Source of the DNA: Bacteroidales bacterium UBA5287
GTDB lineage: Bacteria > Bacteroidota > Bacteroidia > Bacteroidales > Dysgonomonadaceae
Length of the DNA stretch: 64,000 bases
Direction of reading: 5' to 3'
Assembly (NCBI GenBank): GCA_002411345.1
Contig: DHSL01000017.1
Coordinates: 16,833 to 80,832 of the forward strand
A program made the translations under genes and the position numbers. Positions within the stretch are counted from its first letter, which is position 1; each line of letters starts with the position of its first letter. The notes under the pieces are model-generated. The model was not told the DNA's origin and did no database searches. It was given only the letters and a program-made list of their open reading frames with translations. Positions 53,303-62,965 of this stretch are shown here, in pieces.

Positions 53303-54835
53303 TTAACTTTCCCCTCCAACTGTAAGTTTGCTAACTAAAGCCGATGGCATACCGCAGGTCACCGGGCAAGACTGACCATCTTTACCGCAAGTCCATGTTC
53401 CATCGTCGATTTTATCATTATTTGCCACCATTGTTATGTCCGCCAGTGCTTTAGGCCCATTACCAATGATGTTAATATCCTTTATTGGTTGTGTCAATTT
53501 ACCATTTTCGATGAGGTATCCCGATTTCACAAAGAATGTAAAATCACCCGCACCGATTTGCACCTGTCCATTTGTAAAGTTTTCCGCGAAAATACCCTTC
53601 TTTACCGAAGCAATGATCTCTTCCTCAGTCACATTTCCCGGTTCCATGTAAGTCGCCCTCATTCTTGGGATAGGCATATTACGGAACGATTCCCTTCTTC
53701 CGTTTCCAGTAGGGTTCACGCCATAATATTTTGCGCTTATTCTATCGTGCAGATAACTTGTCAACACTCCATCCTTTACAATATACGTTTTTTGTCCATA
53801 AATCCCCTCGTCGTCAATATTTACCGAACCCCTATTAAAAGGAATAGTCCCATCATCAACCACCGAGATATGTTCATTACAAATTTTCTTATTCAATTGA
53901 TCCGAGAAGATAGAAGTATTTTTTCGGTTAAAATCAGCTTCAAAAGCATGTCCTATAGCCTCATGCAGCAATATTCCAGATCCACCCGAAGCCATAACTA
54001 CCGGCATTTCGCCCCCTTTAGGTTTAATTGCTTTGAACATGATAGCCGTTTTATCAACAGCCTCCTGAGCCAGAAGTTTTATGATATCATCATTTAAAAA
54101 CTCTTTTCCTTTTCTGAACGAGCGAGCCGCGTATCCATTTTCAATTTTTCCGTTCTCCTCCATTATACATACCGCTACCAGTGAAATCATTGGTCGGTAA
54201 TCATAATACTGTGCCCCTTCAGAATTGAAAAATAGAATATGAGAAGTTTCGTCGTTCAGTGAAGCCGAAACCTTTTGCACACGTTTATCGAGTGCAAAGA
54301 TCGCATCGTTTAATTTTTGCAGGTAAGGCATTTTTTCTTTCAGTGTAACCTCTTCCCACGATTGAATCACCGGATAATAATTCTTGATGATAGGTAACCC
54401 TTTCATCGCCACCGGTGCCGTTTTTTTGTTTCCAGAAGCAATTCTCGCTGCTGTCTGCGCCGCTTTCAGCATATCTTCCAGATCTACATTTTCGACATAA
54501 GCGTAGCCTGTCTGGTCGCCCGCCAACACACGAATTCCAACACCGAAATCGATATTAGAATTTGCGCGATTAACCGCGTTATCCATGAGACTTACGTTGT
54601 TTGCAAAGCTATGTTCAAAGAACAAGTCAGCATAATCCCCACCTTTTTCCAGTGCCGCCGACAATACTTTCCGGACATCCTCTTTTGAAACTCCAAAATG
54701 CTTCATAGCAGCTGCAACAGCATCTTTTGGTGCTTTTGCGTCAGTGCCTGCAATATTTGACGAAGCCATTGACGGCATCGTCATTGAGCCTAATAATGCC
54801 ATACTTCCTGTTTGTATAAATTTTCTTCTATCCAT
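53303..54835 (-). CDS. tldD: TldD-like metalloprotease with twin-arginine signal
   Basis: The 510-residue protein carries an N-terminal twin-arginine-like signal (MDRRKFIQTGSMALLG, to about residue 30) before the TldD body. The metal site HEAIGH is at 291-296, and blocks such as GVGIRVLAGDQTGYAY and GAGDFTFFVKSGYLIENGKL fit the family. TldD of E. coli is cytoplasmic; the signal here suggests export, while the partner PmbA lacks one. It lies 65 bases after argH and could share its transcript. Confidence 0.9.
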   Translation of the reverse strand: MDRRKFIQTGSMALLGSMTMPSMASSNIAGTDAKAPKDAVAAAMKHFGVSKEDVRKVLSAALEKGGDYADLFFEHSFANNVSLMDNAVNRANSNIDFGVGIRVLAGDQTGYAYVENVDLEDMLKAAQTAARIASGNKKTAPVAMKGLPIIKNYYPVIQSWEEVTLKEKMPYLQKLNDAIFALDKRVQKVSASLNDETSHILFFNSEGAQYYDYRPMISLVAVCIMEENGKIENGYAARSFRKGKEFLNDDIIKLLAQEAVDKTAIMFKAIKPKGGEMPVVMASGGSGILLHEAIGHAFEADFNRKNTSIFSDQLNKKICNEHISVVDDGTIPFNRGSVNIDDEGIYGQKTYIVKDGVLTSYLHDRISAKYYGVNPTGNGRRESFRNMPIPRMRATYMEPGNVTEEEIIASVKKGIFAENFTNGQVQIGAGDFTFFVKSGYLIENGKLTQPIKDINIIGNGPKALADITMVANNDKIDDGTWTCGKDGQSCPVTCGMPSALVSKLTVGGES

Positions 54836-54900
54836 AATATGGTATAATAATCATGGTCGTAAAGTTACCATTTTTTGTAAAAAGACAAGTAAAGAGTTAA

Positions 54901-56196
54901 TTAATTTATCAGATCAGCAACCCTCTCCATCTTTTTGCCTATTTGTTCTGTGCATAAATTTCCTATGCTTCCCGCATGCGTATGATGCACGGTTTTTTCT
55001 GCCATAAATTTGCCAGAACCAACTTCTTCGCCCACTCTTCGATAAGCCTCTCTGAATGGTATTCCGCTTAGAACAAGTCGATTAACCTCTTCCACGGTGA
55101 AAAGATAATCGTATCTTTTATCATTTAGAATATCCGAGTTAATCATTATATGATCCAGCATGAAACACGTCATATTAATTAATGTATGCAAGTTTTCAAT
55201 TGCCGGGAACAGCACTTCTTTAAGCAGTTGATAATCCCTTTGATAGCCATGCGGAAAATTAGTGGTCATCAGCGTAATTTCGTTTGGCAAGCTTTGAAGT
55301 CTGTTGCTATGCGCCCGAATCAGTTCCCACACATCAGGATTCTTTTTATGCGGCATGATGCTTGAGCCTGTAGTCAGTTCTTTGGGATACGATATAAAAT
55401 TGTAGTTTCCCGAAAGATACATACAATTGTCTGCTGCCAGCTTATTCAACGTCGAAGCAATATTAGCCATGCTTTGTGCAAGAATTCGTTCTGTTTTTCC
55501 GCGCCCCATTTGAGCCGCTATCACATTATAATTCATTGTAGCAAAGCCCATTTCGCGTGTAGTCATTTCTCTGTCAAGAGGAAAAGAACTACCATAACCC
55601 GCTGCCGAACCTAGTGGATTTTGGTCCGCCACTCTCCATGCCGCCACCAGTGTTTGCATATCATCAACCAGTGTTTCGGCATACGCCCCAAACCACAAAC
55701 CAAAAGAAGACGGCATAGCCACTTGCGCGTGAGTATATCCAGGCAGCAGCACATTTTTGTGTGATTCGCTCAGTGATTGCAGTTGGTTGAACAGTTGCAA
55801 CACCTCATCTTTAATCTGTCGAATCTCATCTTTCAGATAAAGTTTTATATCCACAAGCACCTGATCGTTTCTTGATCTTCCCGAGTGAATCTTTTTGCCC
55901 ATTTCACCCAGAGATTGTGTGAGCATAGATTCAATTTGCGAATGAATATCTTCAGCATCACACTCCAGCTCAAAATTTCCTTTCTCCACTTCGTTAAGAA
56001 TATTTTTCAATTCCGAATGCAGTGTAGATTCCTCCTCTTGAGTAAGCAGTCCGATGGTTACCAGCATTTTTATATGCGCCATAGAACCAATGATATCATA
56101 TTTTGCAAGTCTCAAATCCAGTTCCCGATCCTTTCCTACTGTAAATTCTTCCACCAGTTTATCGGCCTCAAAGCCTTTATCCCATATTTTTGCCAT
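54901..56196 (-). CDS. argH: Argininosuccinate lyase
   Basis: ArgH splits argininosuccinate into arginine and fumarate. The 431-residue protein of the fumarase superfamily has SGRSRNDQV near 105-113, LPGYTHAQVAMP near 151-162 and the signature GSSIMPHKKNPD at 277-288. It is somewhat shorter than E. coli ArgH but complete. It begins 6 bases after argE and is the last arginine gene of the operon. Confidence 0.96.
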   Translation of the reverse strand: MAKIWDKGFEADKLVEEFTVGKDRELDLRLAKYDIIGSMAHIKMLVTIGLLTQEEESTLHSELKNILNEVEKGNFELECDAEDIHSQIESMLTQSLGEMGKKIHSGRSRNDQVLVDIKLYLKDEIRQIKDEVLQLFNQLQSLSESHKNVLLPGYTHAQVAMPSSFGLWFGAYAETLVDDMQTLVAAWRVADQNPLGSAAGYGSSFPLDREMTTREMGFATMNYNVIAAQMGRGKTERILAQSMANIASTLNKLAADNCMYLSGNYNFISYPKELTTGSSIMPHKKNPDVWELIRAHSNRLQSLPNEITLMTTNFPHGYQRDYQLLKEVLFPAIENLHTLINMTCFMLDHIMINSDILNDKRYDYLFTVEEVNRLVLSGIPFREAYRRVGEEVGSGKFMAEKTVHHTHAGSIGNLCTEQIGKKMERVADLIN

Positions 56197-56202
56197 TCTA
56201 TA

Positions 56203-57270
56203 TTATGATTTAGCTAATTGATTTATTAATTCTGTGTAACCATTTATTCCCTGTTCAATTTCTTGGATCATCACATATTCATCCGCCTGATGCGAACGCG
56301 CCGATTCTCCCGGTCCCATTTTTATAGCAGGGCAAGTAATTCTCATCCAATCCGATGTGGTAGGAGAGGTGTATGTGTCGATACCTAAGGTGTTTACGCA
56401 TTTTATTAATAAATGGTCTGTTGGAGTTGCAGAACTTTTGTTAGTCAGAGACCGAGCGATAAGCCTACTTTTTACCTGAGGCTGTAAAATATCCATGATC
56501 TCCTGATTTGTATATCTGTCGGTAGGTCTAATATCCACAACAAACCTACAACTATCCGGCACCACGTTATGTTGAGTACCAGCGTTTATTTGTGTTACCT
56601 GCAGTTTTACTTTCCCCATTGAAGGAGAAATATCAGGAAATTCGATTGTTTTTAGTTTCAGAATATCTTCAAGAGCAATGTATAGCGCATTGACCCCCTC
56701 TTCACGTGCAGCATGTCCACTCACACCTTTTGCTTCACCGTCTATTACCAGTAAACCCCTTTCTGCGACAGCCGCCTTCATGCCCGTCGGTTCCCCTATT
56801 ATAGCATAAGAAACCTGTTCTTTAAGGATATTCCAAGCCCTTCTCATGCCGTCAGGTCCCGAGTTTTCTTCTTCCGTAGTTAGAACCAGAATCAAGTTGA
56901 AAGGCAATTCATTATTATAAAAGTGTAAAAATGTTTCTATCATAGAAACCACGCTAGCTCCCGCGTCGTTACTTCCCAGTCCGTTCACGCGAGTATCAGA
57001 AAGCTGAGGATTGAAAGGGTCGAAGCTGTAACTTGAGCTCGGCTTAACCGTATCCAGATGCGAATTGAGCATCAATGTGTTCTTATCCTTGTCGAATCCT
57101 TTTTGTTTAACAACCAGGTTGTTAGCAATGCTTTCTACAGAAATACCCCTTTTATTAAAATATTTAGTCAGAAAATCACTTCGCAGGTTTTCCTCCCCTG
57201 AAAAAGACTGAATAGAAATCAGTTTTCGCAGTAAAGAAATCGCGCTATTTAAATTTTCGTTGTCCATCAT
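56203..57270 (-). CDS. argE: M20 deacylase of arginine synthesis (ArgE-like)
   Basis: The 355-residue M20 peptidase-family protein has the metal-site blocks LNSHLDTVKPS, GLGSNDAGASV and TTEEENSGPDG, and a dimerisation domain. It removes the N-acyl group from an ornithine or citrulline intermediate. Because the operon encodes a succinylornithine-type transcarbamylase acting before deacylation, N-succinylcitrulline is the likely substrate (inference). It overlaps argB by four bases (ATGA). Confidence 0.9.
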   Translation of the reverse strand: MMDNENLNSAISLLRKLISIQSFSGEENLRSDFLTKYFNKRGISVESIANNLVVKQKGFDKDKNTLMLNSHLDTVKPSSSYSFDPFNPQLSDTRVNGLGSNDAGASVVSMIETFLHFYNNELPFNLILVLTTEEENSGPDGMRRAWNILKEQVSYAIIGEPTGMKAAVAERGLLVIDGEAKGVSGHAAREEGVNALYIALEDILKLKTIEFPDISPSMGKVKLQVTQINAGTQHNVVPDSCRFVVDIRPTDRYTNQEIMDILQPQVKSRLIARSLTNKSSATPTDHLLIKCVNTLGIDTYTSPTTSDWMRITCPAIKMGPGESARSHQADEYVMIQEIEQGINGYTELINQLAKS

Positions 57271-58064
57271 GAATCAGCGGTTAAGATAGTCCCTTTTCCG
57301 TTTAGTAGATTTTTTGCATGCAGAATAATCACTTTAGAAACCCCATTTTCGATAGCTTTAAAAGAATTATCAAGTTTAGGGATCATTCCATCAGTGATTA
57401 TCTTATTCTCTTTCAGTGTGTCATAATCCTTTTTGTTTATTGTCGTGAGCAAGCTTTCCGGATCATTAATATCTTTGAGCACCCCCTCTTTTTCAAAGCA
57501 ATAAAACAACGTAGTTTGAAACACATTAGACAAAGCCGTAGCCAGTGAATAAGCAACCGTATCAGCATTAGTGTTTAGTAGTGACCCATTTGTATCGTGA
57601 GTGATTGCACAAAAAACCGGAGTCAGGTCACTTTTCAGTAATTGAGCTATAAAAGGAACGTTTATATTTTCCGAGACAGGATCACCAACAAACCCAAAAT
57701 CTATTGGTTCAGGAGACCGTCTATTAGAAGGAATAGAATTAGCATCCGCGCCCGACAAGCCGATTGCATTACATCCATTTTTTTGTAGCGTCGCCACTAT
57801 ATTTTTGTTAATGTAACCAGCGTAAACCATAGTTACAATTTTCAGTGTCTCAGCATCCGTAATCCTTCTACCGTCAATTTTTTGAGTTTTAACACCTAAA
57901 GTCTCCGCCATCTTAGAAGCCAGAACCCCACCACCATGCACCAGCACTTTTAATCCCTTCATTTTTTGAAAGTCAAGAAGAAAAGAATTTAGTGCATCCG
58001 GATTATCAACAATGTTCCCTCCAATTTTGATGATAGCCAGTTCCTGTTTTGTATTATCAGGCAT
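57267..58064 (-). CDS. argB: N-acylglutamate kinase
   Basis: The 265-residue amino-acid kinase phosphorylates N-acetyl- or N-succinylglutamate. It has IIKIGGNIVDN at the start, LVHGGGVLASKMAETLG, and NTNADTVAYSLATAL. The N-terminal helix associated with arginine-inhibited hexameric forms is absent, so allosteric inhibition is less likely. It starts 19 bases after the transcarbamylase gene. Confidence 0.94.
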   Translation of the reverse strand: MPDNTKQELAIIKIGGNIVDNPDALNSFLLDFQKMKGLKVLVHGGGVLASKMAETLGVKTQKIDGRRITDAETLKIVTMVYAGYINKNIVATLQKNGCNAIGLSGADANSIPSNRRSPEPIDFGFVGDPVSENINVPFIAQLLKSDLTPVFCAITHDTNGSLLNTNADTVAYSLATALSNVFQTTLFYCFEKEGVLKDINDPESLLTTINKKDYDTLKENKIITDGMIPKLDNSFKAIENGVSKVIILHAKNLLNGKGTILTADS

Positions 58065-58083
58065 AATAACTCAAATAATAGTT

Positions 58084-59037
58084 TTATAAATTAATCAAAA
58101 TCTCTTTTAGTACAGTTTGTGCAGAAACCACTCTGTTAGCCGCTTCCGGAATCACAATGGATTCAGGACTTTCAATTACCTCATCTGTAACGATCATGTT
58201 ACGTCTAACAGGCAGGCAATGCATGAAATACGCATTATTTGTAAGTGCCATTTTTTGTGAATCCACTGTCCACGAGCGATCGCTGCTTAAAATCTTACCA
58301 TAGTTAGGGTCAGAATAAGCCGCCCAATTTTTTGCATATATGAAGTCCGCTCCCTTAAAAGCTTTCCTCTGGTCATATTCTATTTTTGCGTTTCCTGTAA
58401 ACGATTCGCAGAGCTCATAACCTTTTGGATGAGTAATCACAAAATCATAATCAGTCGCTTTCATCCACTCAGCGAAAGAGTTTGGCACAGCTTGAGGAAG
58501 TGCTTTTGGATGAGGCGCCCAAGTAAGTACAACTTTTGGTCGTTCAGTTTTTTTATATTCCTCTATTGTGATTAAATCAGCAAAGCTCTGTAAAGGATGT
58601 CTTGTCGCTGCCTCCATGCTGAAAACCGGTTTACCCGAATATTTGATAAACTGGTTTAGAATAACCTCATTATAATCGTCGACCTTACTTTCGAATTTGG
58701 CAAAAGAACGTACGCCAATTATATCGCAATATGAGCCCATTACCGGAATTGCTTCAAGGAGATGTTCAGATTTATCCCCATCCATTACAACCCCTCTTTC
58801 AGTTTCAAGTTTCCATGCACCCTGATTAATATCAAGAACGATCACATTCATTCCCAGGTTCATTCCAGCCTTTTGCGTACTTAATCTTGTCCGCAAGCTA
58901 GAATTGAAGAAAATCATCAGCAGCGTTTTGTTTTTCCCCAATTCCTGATCAGCAAATGGATTTTGTTTTACATAGCGTGCCTTATCCAGTGCTGCTTTCA
59001 ACTCCCCTATGTCATTTACATTTGTAAAGTTTCTCAT
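58084..59037 (-). CDS. argF': N-succinylornithine carbamoyltransferase
   Basis: The 317-residue transcarbamylase belongs to the acetyl/succinylornithine class, with carbamoyl-phosphate motif FFNSSLRTRLS, HPLQSFAD, and HCLPVRRN. In published work residue 92 of the Xanthomonas enzyme decides specificity: Glu binds acetylornithine, while Pro, Ser, Val or Ala gives succinylornithine activity. The aligned residue here is Ser90 (DGDKSEH). It shares ATGA with the end of argD. Confidence 0.93.
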   Translation of the reverse strand: MRNFTNVNDIGELKAALDKARYVKQNPFADQELGKNKTLLMIFFNSSLRTRLSTQKAGMNLGMNVIVLDINQGAWKLETERGVVMDGDKSEHLLEAIPVMGSYCDIIGVRSFAKFESKVDDYNEVILNQFIKYSGKPVFSMEAATRHPLQSFADLITIEEYKKTERPKVVLTWAPHPKALPQAVPNSFAEWMKATDYDFVITHPKGYELCESFTGNAKIEYDQRKAFKGADFIYAKNWAAYSDPNYGKILSSDRSWTVDSQKMALTNNAYFMHCLPVRRNMIVTDEVIESPESIVIPEAANRVVSAQTVLKEILINL

Positions 59038-60161
59038 TTACTTGTCAGTTTTTTAAATTGTTGAATAAAAATATCTATCTCATCTTTTGAGATACAAAGT
59101 GGAGGAAGCATTCTAAGCACATTATTTTTTGCTGCCCCTGTAAAAATGTGACTCTCATAAAGCAATCTGCTTCTCAGGTCAGAGTATTCCGATTCCAGTT
59201 CAATTCCAATCATTAATCCTCTTCCTCTTACCTCGTCAATACCTCTGATGCCATCGAGTTCATCTTGAATATAATAGCCCATATCTTCAGCATTTTGAAT
59301 AAGCGATTCTTCTTTTATAACATCAAGAACAGCGATTGCCGCCGCGCAAGCCAGATGATTACCACCAAAAGTAGTTCCCAGCATTCCTTTTTTTGCTTCG
59401 ATATCCGGTGAAATAAGTACTCCTCCAATTGGGAATCCATTTCCCATACCTTTTGCCGTAGTTATCATGTCAGGAGTTACGTTTGCATATTGGTGAGAAA
59501 AGAATTTTCCTGTTCTTCCGTATCCAGACTGCACTTCGTCCAGTATCAGCATAACACCAAATTCATTACAAAGTAATTGAAGTTTTTTAAGGAAATTATT
59601 TTCTGGTACAAAAATACCCGAAACCCCTTGAATACCCTCAATTATTACAGCAGCATAATCCCCTTTGCTCAATTCCGCTTCAACTGCATTTATATCGTTT
59701 AATGTAACATAATTAACTTTATGTCCAGTGTTGAAAGGTGATTGAATTTTTTGATTATCAGTAACCGCTACAGCCCCCGAAGTTCTTCCGTGAAACGATC
59801 CGAAGAAAGCCAGTACTTTATCTTTTCCAGTTTGAAAAGACGCCAGTTTCAGTGCGTTTTCATTCGCTTCAGCCCCCGAGTTACAAAGGAAAAGCGAATA
59901 ATCCGGGTAGTTACTCAATTCTCCCAGTTTAGTTGCTAATTCTTGTTGTAAGCTGTTTTGCACTGAGTTTGAATAAAATCCAATTTTTTTTACTTGTTGA
60001 GTTATTGCATCCACATATTTTGGATGAGAGTGTCCAATTGAGATTACGGCATGTCCGCCATAAAAATCGAGATATTCGATTCCATTTTTGTCCCATAATT
60101 GGCATCCCTTAGCCATTACAGGCTCAATATCACAAAGAGTATAAACGTCAAATAGATTCAT
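59034..60161 (-). CDS. argD: N-acylornithine aminotransferase
   Basis: This 375-residue class III aminotransferase converts N-acylglutamate semialdehyde to N-acylornithine. It has NSGAEANENALKLA, FFGSFHGRTSGA, LDEVQSGYGRTG and the PLP lysine Lys237 in TTAKGMGNGFP. It begins 18 bases after argC and overlaps the transcarbamylase start by four bases. Substrate is probably the succinylated form. Confidence 0.95.
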   Translation of the reverse strand: MNLFDVYTLCDIEPVMAKGCQLWDKNGIEYLDFYGGHAVISIGHSHPKYVDAITQQVKKIGFYSNSVQNSLQQELATKLGELSNYPDYSLFLCNSGAEANENALKLASFQTGKDKVLAFFGSFHGRTSGAVAVTDNQKIQSPFNTGHKVNYVTLNDINAVEAELSKGDYAAVIIEGIQGVSGIFVPENNFLKKLQLLCNEFGVMLILDEVQSGYGRTGKFFSHQYANVTPDMITTAKGMGNGFPIGGVLISPDIEAKKGMLGTTFGGNHLACAAAIAVLDVIKEESLIQNAEDMGYYIQDELDGIRGIDEVRGRGLMIGIELESEYSDLRSRLLYESHIFTGAAKNNVLRMLPPLCISKDEIDIFIQQFKKLTSK

Positions 60162-60179
60162 TTAAGTTCAAGTTTATAA

Positions 60180-61163
60180 TTAGAAAGCACTTCCTTTTAA
60201 TTTAATTCCCAATGTTTCATCAAGTCCAAACATAAGGTTCATGTTTTGAACCGCCTGACCCGATGCACCTTTTAATAAATTATCAATAATAGAGGTAATA
60301 TGGATATAACCGTTACATATTTGTATATGCAACAAACTTTTATTTGTGTTCACCACTTCTTTTAGGTTAACAGGTTCATCTGAAACGAACACGAAAGGTG
60401 ACTCTTCGAAGTATTTTTTGTATGAATTAATGATTTCTTGTTCAGTTATGGAATGCGTCCATTTGGTATATACACTTGCAAAAATACCTCTTGTGAAATC
60501 TCCACGCATTGGAATAAAATTGATTTGAGGTAATATTTTGTTTCCTGCTTTAGTCAGTGTGTTTTTTATTTCTGTAAGGTGTTGATGTGTGAAAGGCTTG
60601 TAGACCGAAATGTTTGATTCCCGATAACTGAAATGCGTTGTTTCAGACGGTTTTTTTCCAGCCCCTGTAGAACCTGTGATTGCGTGAATATGAATATCAT
60701 GTGTAAGTAAGTTCTTTGAAGCCAAAGGAAGTAAAGCCAAGATTATTGACGTAGCGAAACAACCAGGATTCGCAATACTGTCAGCATTGCGAATCAGTTT
60801 TTTATTCATTTCACAAAGTCCGAATACGAATTCCCGATCATTAAAAACCAGTTCGTTTCTGAAGTCGTTACCCAGATCAATCACCTTGCATGATTTTGGC
60901 AGCGTGTATTCTTGCAGAAAATTTCTTGATAAACCATGTCCCAGGCAAAGAAAAAGAACATCCGGATTTCCAATTTCAGAAGAGAAAGTCAGCTCTGTTT
61001 CTCCCAACAAATCCCTATGAACAGCTGAAATTTTTTTCCCAGCTGAAGTCGTACTTATTACCGATTCAATTTCCACGTTTGGATGATTTAACAGGATACG
61101 CAACAGTTCACCTCCTGTATATCCTGTACCTCCTGCAATGCTTACTTTAATTTTCTTTTCCAT
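60180..61163 (-). CDS. argC: N-acylglutamyl-phosphate reductase
   Basis: The 327-residue NADP-dependent reductase has the nucleotide loop IAGGTGYTGGELLRIL at the N-terminus and catalytic Cys135 in ANPGCFATS, with HAITGSTGAGKKPS downstream. It reduces N-acylglutamyl phosphate to the semialdehyde. It overlaps the argG end by 17 bases, the largest overlap in the operon. Confidence 0.95.
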   Translation of the reverse strand: MEKKIKVSIAGGTGYTGGELLRILLNHPNVEIESVISTTSAGKKISAVHRDLLGETELTFSSEIGNPDVLFLCLGHGLSRNFLQEYTLPKSCKVIDLGNDFRNELVFNDREFVFGLCEMNKKLIRNADSIANPGCFATSIILALLPLASKNLLTHDIHIHAITGSTGAGKKPSETTHFSYRESNISVYKPFTHQHLTEIKNTLTKAGNKILPQINFIPMRGDFTRGIFASVYTKWTHSITEQEIINSYKKYFEESPFVFVSDEPVNLKEVVNTNKSLLHIQICNGYIHITSIIDNLLKGASGQAVQNMNLMFGLDETLGIKLKGSAF

Positions 61164-62340
61164 GAATGCTATAATATATTTTCAGCGGGTTAGCTGTTAC
61201 TTTTGTAAATCCTGTAACATCCTGTCCTGTGAAAGATTTATTAACTTCACCATACTCGCCAAATTTGGAGTTCATGAGATCATACTCGCTATTGCAACCC
61301 AATACTGTAAAATGATAAGGACGAAGTTCCACTTCCACTTCACCGGTGATAAATTTTTGAGTATCCTCCAAGAAAACCTCAATGTTACGCATTACCGGTT
61401 CAAGATATTGAGCTTCGTGCATAAGTTGTCCGTACCAGTTAGACAGTTGTTCTTTCCAGTAGAGTTGTTGTTTGGTAAGTATATGTTTTTCGAGCAAGTG
61501 ATGTGCTTTTATTGTTATCAGCGGTGCCGGAGCTTCGAAAGCCACACGTCCTTTAGTTCCAATAATTGTGTCACCCACATGAACATCTCTTCCTATACCA
61601 AATTTTGAAGCAGTGTTATGTAGTTTATGAATAATACTTACAGGATCCATTTTTTCTCCGTTCAAAGAAGCTAGTTCACCTTTTTCAAATCCTATCTTTA
61701 TTCTTTCCACTCCATTGTTTGTGACTTGTGAAGGATATGCCTCTTCCGGCAGCACACCTGATGATTTCAATGTTTCCACTCCACCAATACTTGTCCCCCA
61801 CAGACCCTGATTAATTGAGTATTTTGATTTTTCCCATGAGAAATCAAAACCTTTCTCTATCAGATAATCAATCTCCTGCTGTCTTGTCAGCGACAATTCA
61901 CGTATTGGAGCAATAATTTTAACTTGTGGTGTCAGCACTTCGAAAACCAAGTCGAATCTCACCTGATCATTTCCAGCACCTGTACTACCATGAGCCACAT
62001 ATTCAGCACCTATTTTCTTTACATGTTCAACGATGTTTAGAGCTTGAAAAAAGCGTTCAGAGCTAACAGATAAAGGATACGTATTATTTTTTAGAACGTT
62101 ACCAAAAATAAGATATTTAATTCCTCGTTGATAATAATCTTCTACAGCATTAATACAAGTGTGTGTAGTCGCTCCTAACGATAAAGCACGTTCTTCAATT
62201 CTCGCTGCCTCTTCGTCCGAAAAACCTCCGGTGTTCACAATAACCGTATGAACTTCTAACCCTTTTTCATTTATCAAGTATGGCACACAAAACGATGTAT
62301 CTAGTCCGCCACTGAATGCTAAAACAACTTTTGATTTCAT
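61147..62340 (-). CDS. argG: Argininosuccinate synthase
   Basis: The 397-residue ATP-pyrophosphatase-type enzyme joins citrulline and aspartate. It has the P-loop AFSGGLDTS at 8-16, EYVAHGSTGAGNDQVRF, and NQGLWGTSIGG. It follows the GNAT gene by 4 bases and sits second in the operon, ahead of the enzymes acting earlier in the pathway. Confidence 0.96.
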   Translation of the reverse strand: MKSKVVLAFSGGLDTSFCVPYLINEKGLEVHTVIVNTGGFSDEEAARIEERALSLGATTHTCINAVEDYYQRGIKYLIFGNVLKNNTYPLSVSSERFFQALNIVEHVKKIGAEYVAHGSTGAGNDQVRFDLVFEVLTPQVKIIAPIRELSLTRQQEIDYLIEKGFDFSWEKSKYSINQGLWGTSIGGVETLKSSGVLPEEAYPSQVTNNGVERIKIGFEKGELASLNGEKMDPVSIIHKLHNTASKFGIGRDVHVGDTIIGTKGRVAFEAPAPLITIKAHHLLEKHILTKQQLYWKEQLSNWYGQLMHEAQYLEPVMRNIEVFLEDTQKFITGEVEVELRPYHFTVLGCNSEYDLMNSKFGEYGEVNKSFTGQDVTGFTKVTANPLKIYYSIHGKEN

Positions 62341-62344
62341 ATCT

Positions 62345-62965
62345 CTATTTTTTATATATTTTTTTCGGTACTTTTTTCTTAATGACCGGTTTTACAAGTT
62401 TTTTTGCAAAGGTACTAGGTTTCTGAATAGTTTCCTCCTTTTCGGGATCAAATAATAACCCAGTACAAAGACACATTTTGTAATTATTCCTTTCCAGGAT
62501 ATCAAAATTACGGCATCCCCGGCATCCTTTCCAGAATTCTTTATCATCGGTTAATTCTGAGAAAGGAACAGGTTTAAATCCCAGCTCCGTGTTCATTTTC
62601 ATTACTGCCAATCCGGTAGTAATACTAAATATTTTTGCGCTTGGATATAATTTACGTGACAGTCCGAAGATTTTCTCTTTTACTTTTTTAGCCAATCCTT
62701 GATTTCTATAATCCGGGTGTATAATCAAGCCCGAGTTAGCGACAAATTTGTTGTGTCCCCATGTTTCAATATATGAGAATCCCACTATTTTGTCCCCATC
62801 TAACGCTACGACTGCTTTACCTGAATTGATTTTTTCAGCAACGTATTCAGGAGTTCTTTTTGCGATGCCTGTTCCACGTACTTGAGCTGATTCATAAATC
62901 AGGTCAACAATCTCTTGTGCATATTTTGCGTGACTTTCGTTAGCCACAAATATTTCTACGTTCAT
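62345..62965 (-). CDS. GNAT acyltransferase heading the arginine operon, candidate N-acylglutamate synthase
   Basis: The 206-residue protein has a GNAT domain (about 1-140; acyl-CoA loop RNQGLA at 87-92) followed by a cysteine cluster, Cys148-x2-Cys151 and Cys165-x-Cys167, and a Lys/Pro-rich basic tail. No other argA or argJ is in the operon, so this is the candidate for the first step, adding acetyl or succinyl to glutamate. Acyl choice cannot be read from sequence; the transcarbamylase suggests succinyl. The cysteines may bind zinc or an Fe-S cluster. It is the first gene of the operon. Confidence 0.85.
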   Translation of the reverse strand: MNVEIFVANESHAKYAQEIVDLIYESAQVRGTGIAKRTPEYVAEKINSGKAVVALDGDKIVGFSYIETWGHNKFVANSGLIIHPDYRNQGLAKKVKEKIFGLSRKLYPSAKIFSITTGLAVMKMNTELGFKPVPFSELTDDKEFWKGCRGCRNFDILERNNYKMCLCTGLLFDPEKEETIQKPSTFAKKLVKPVIKKKVPKKIYKK

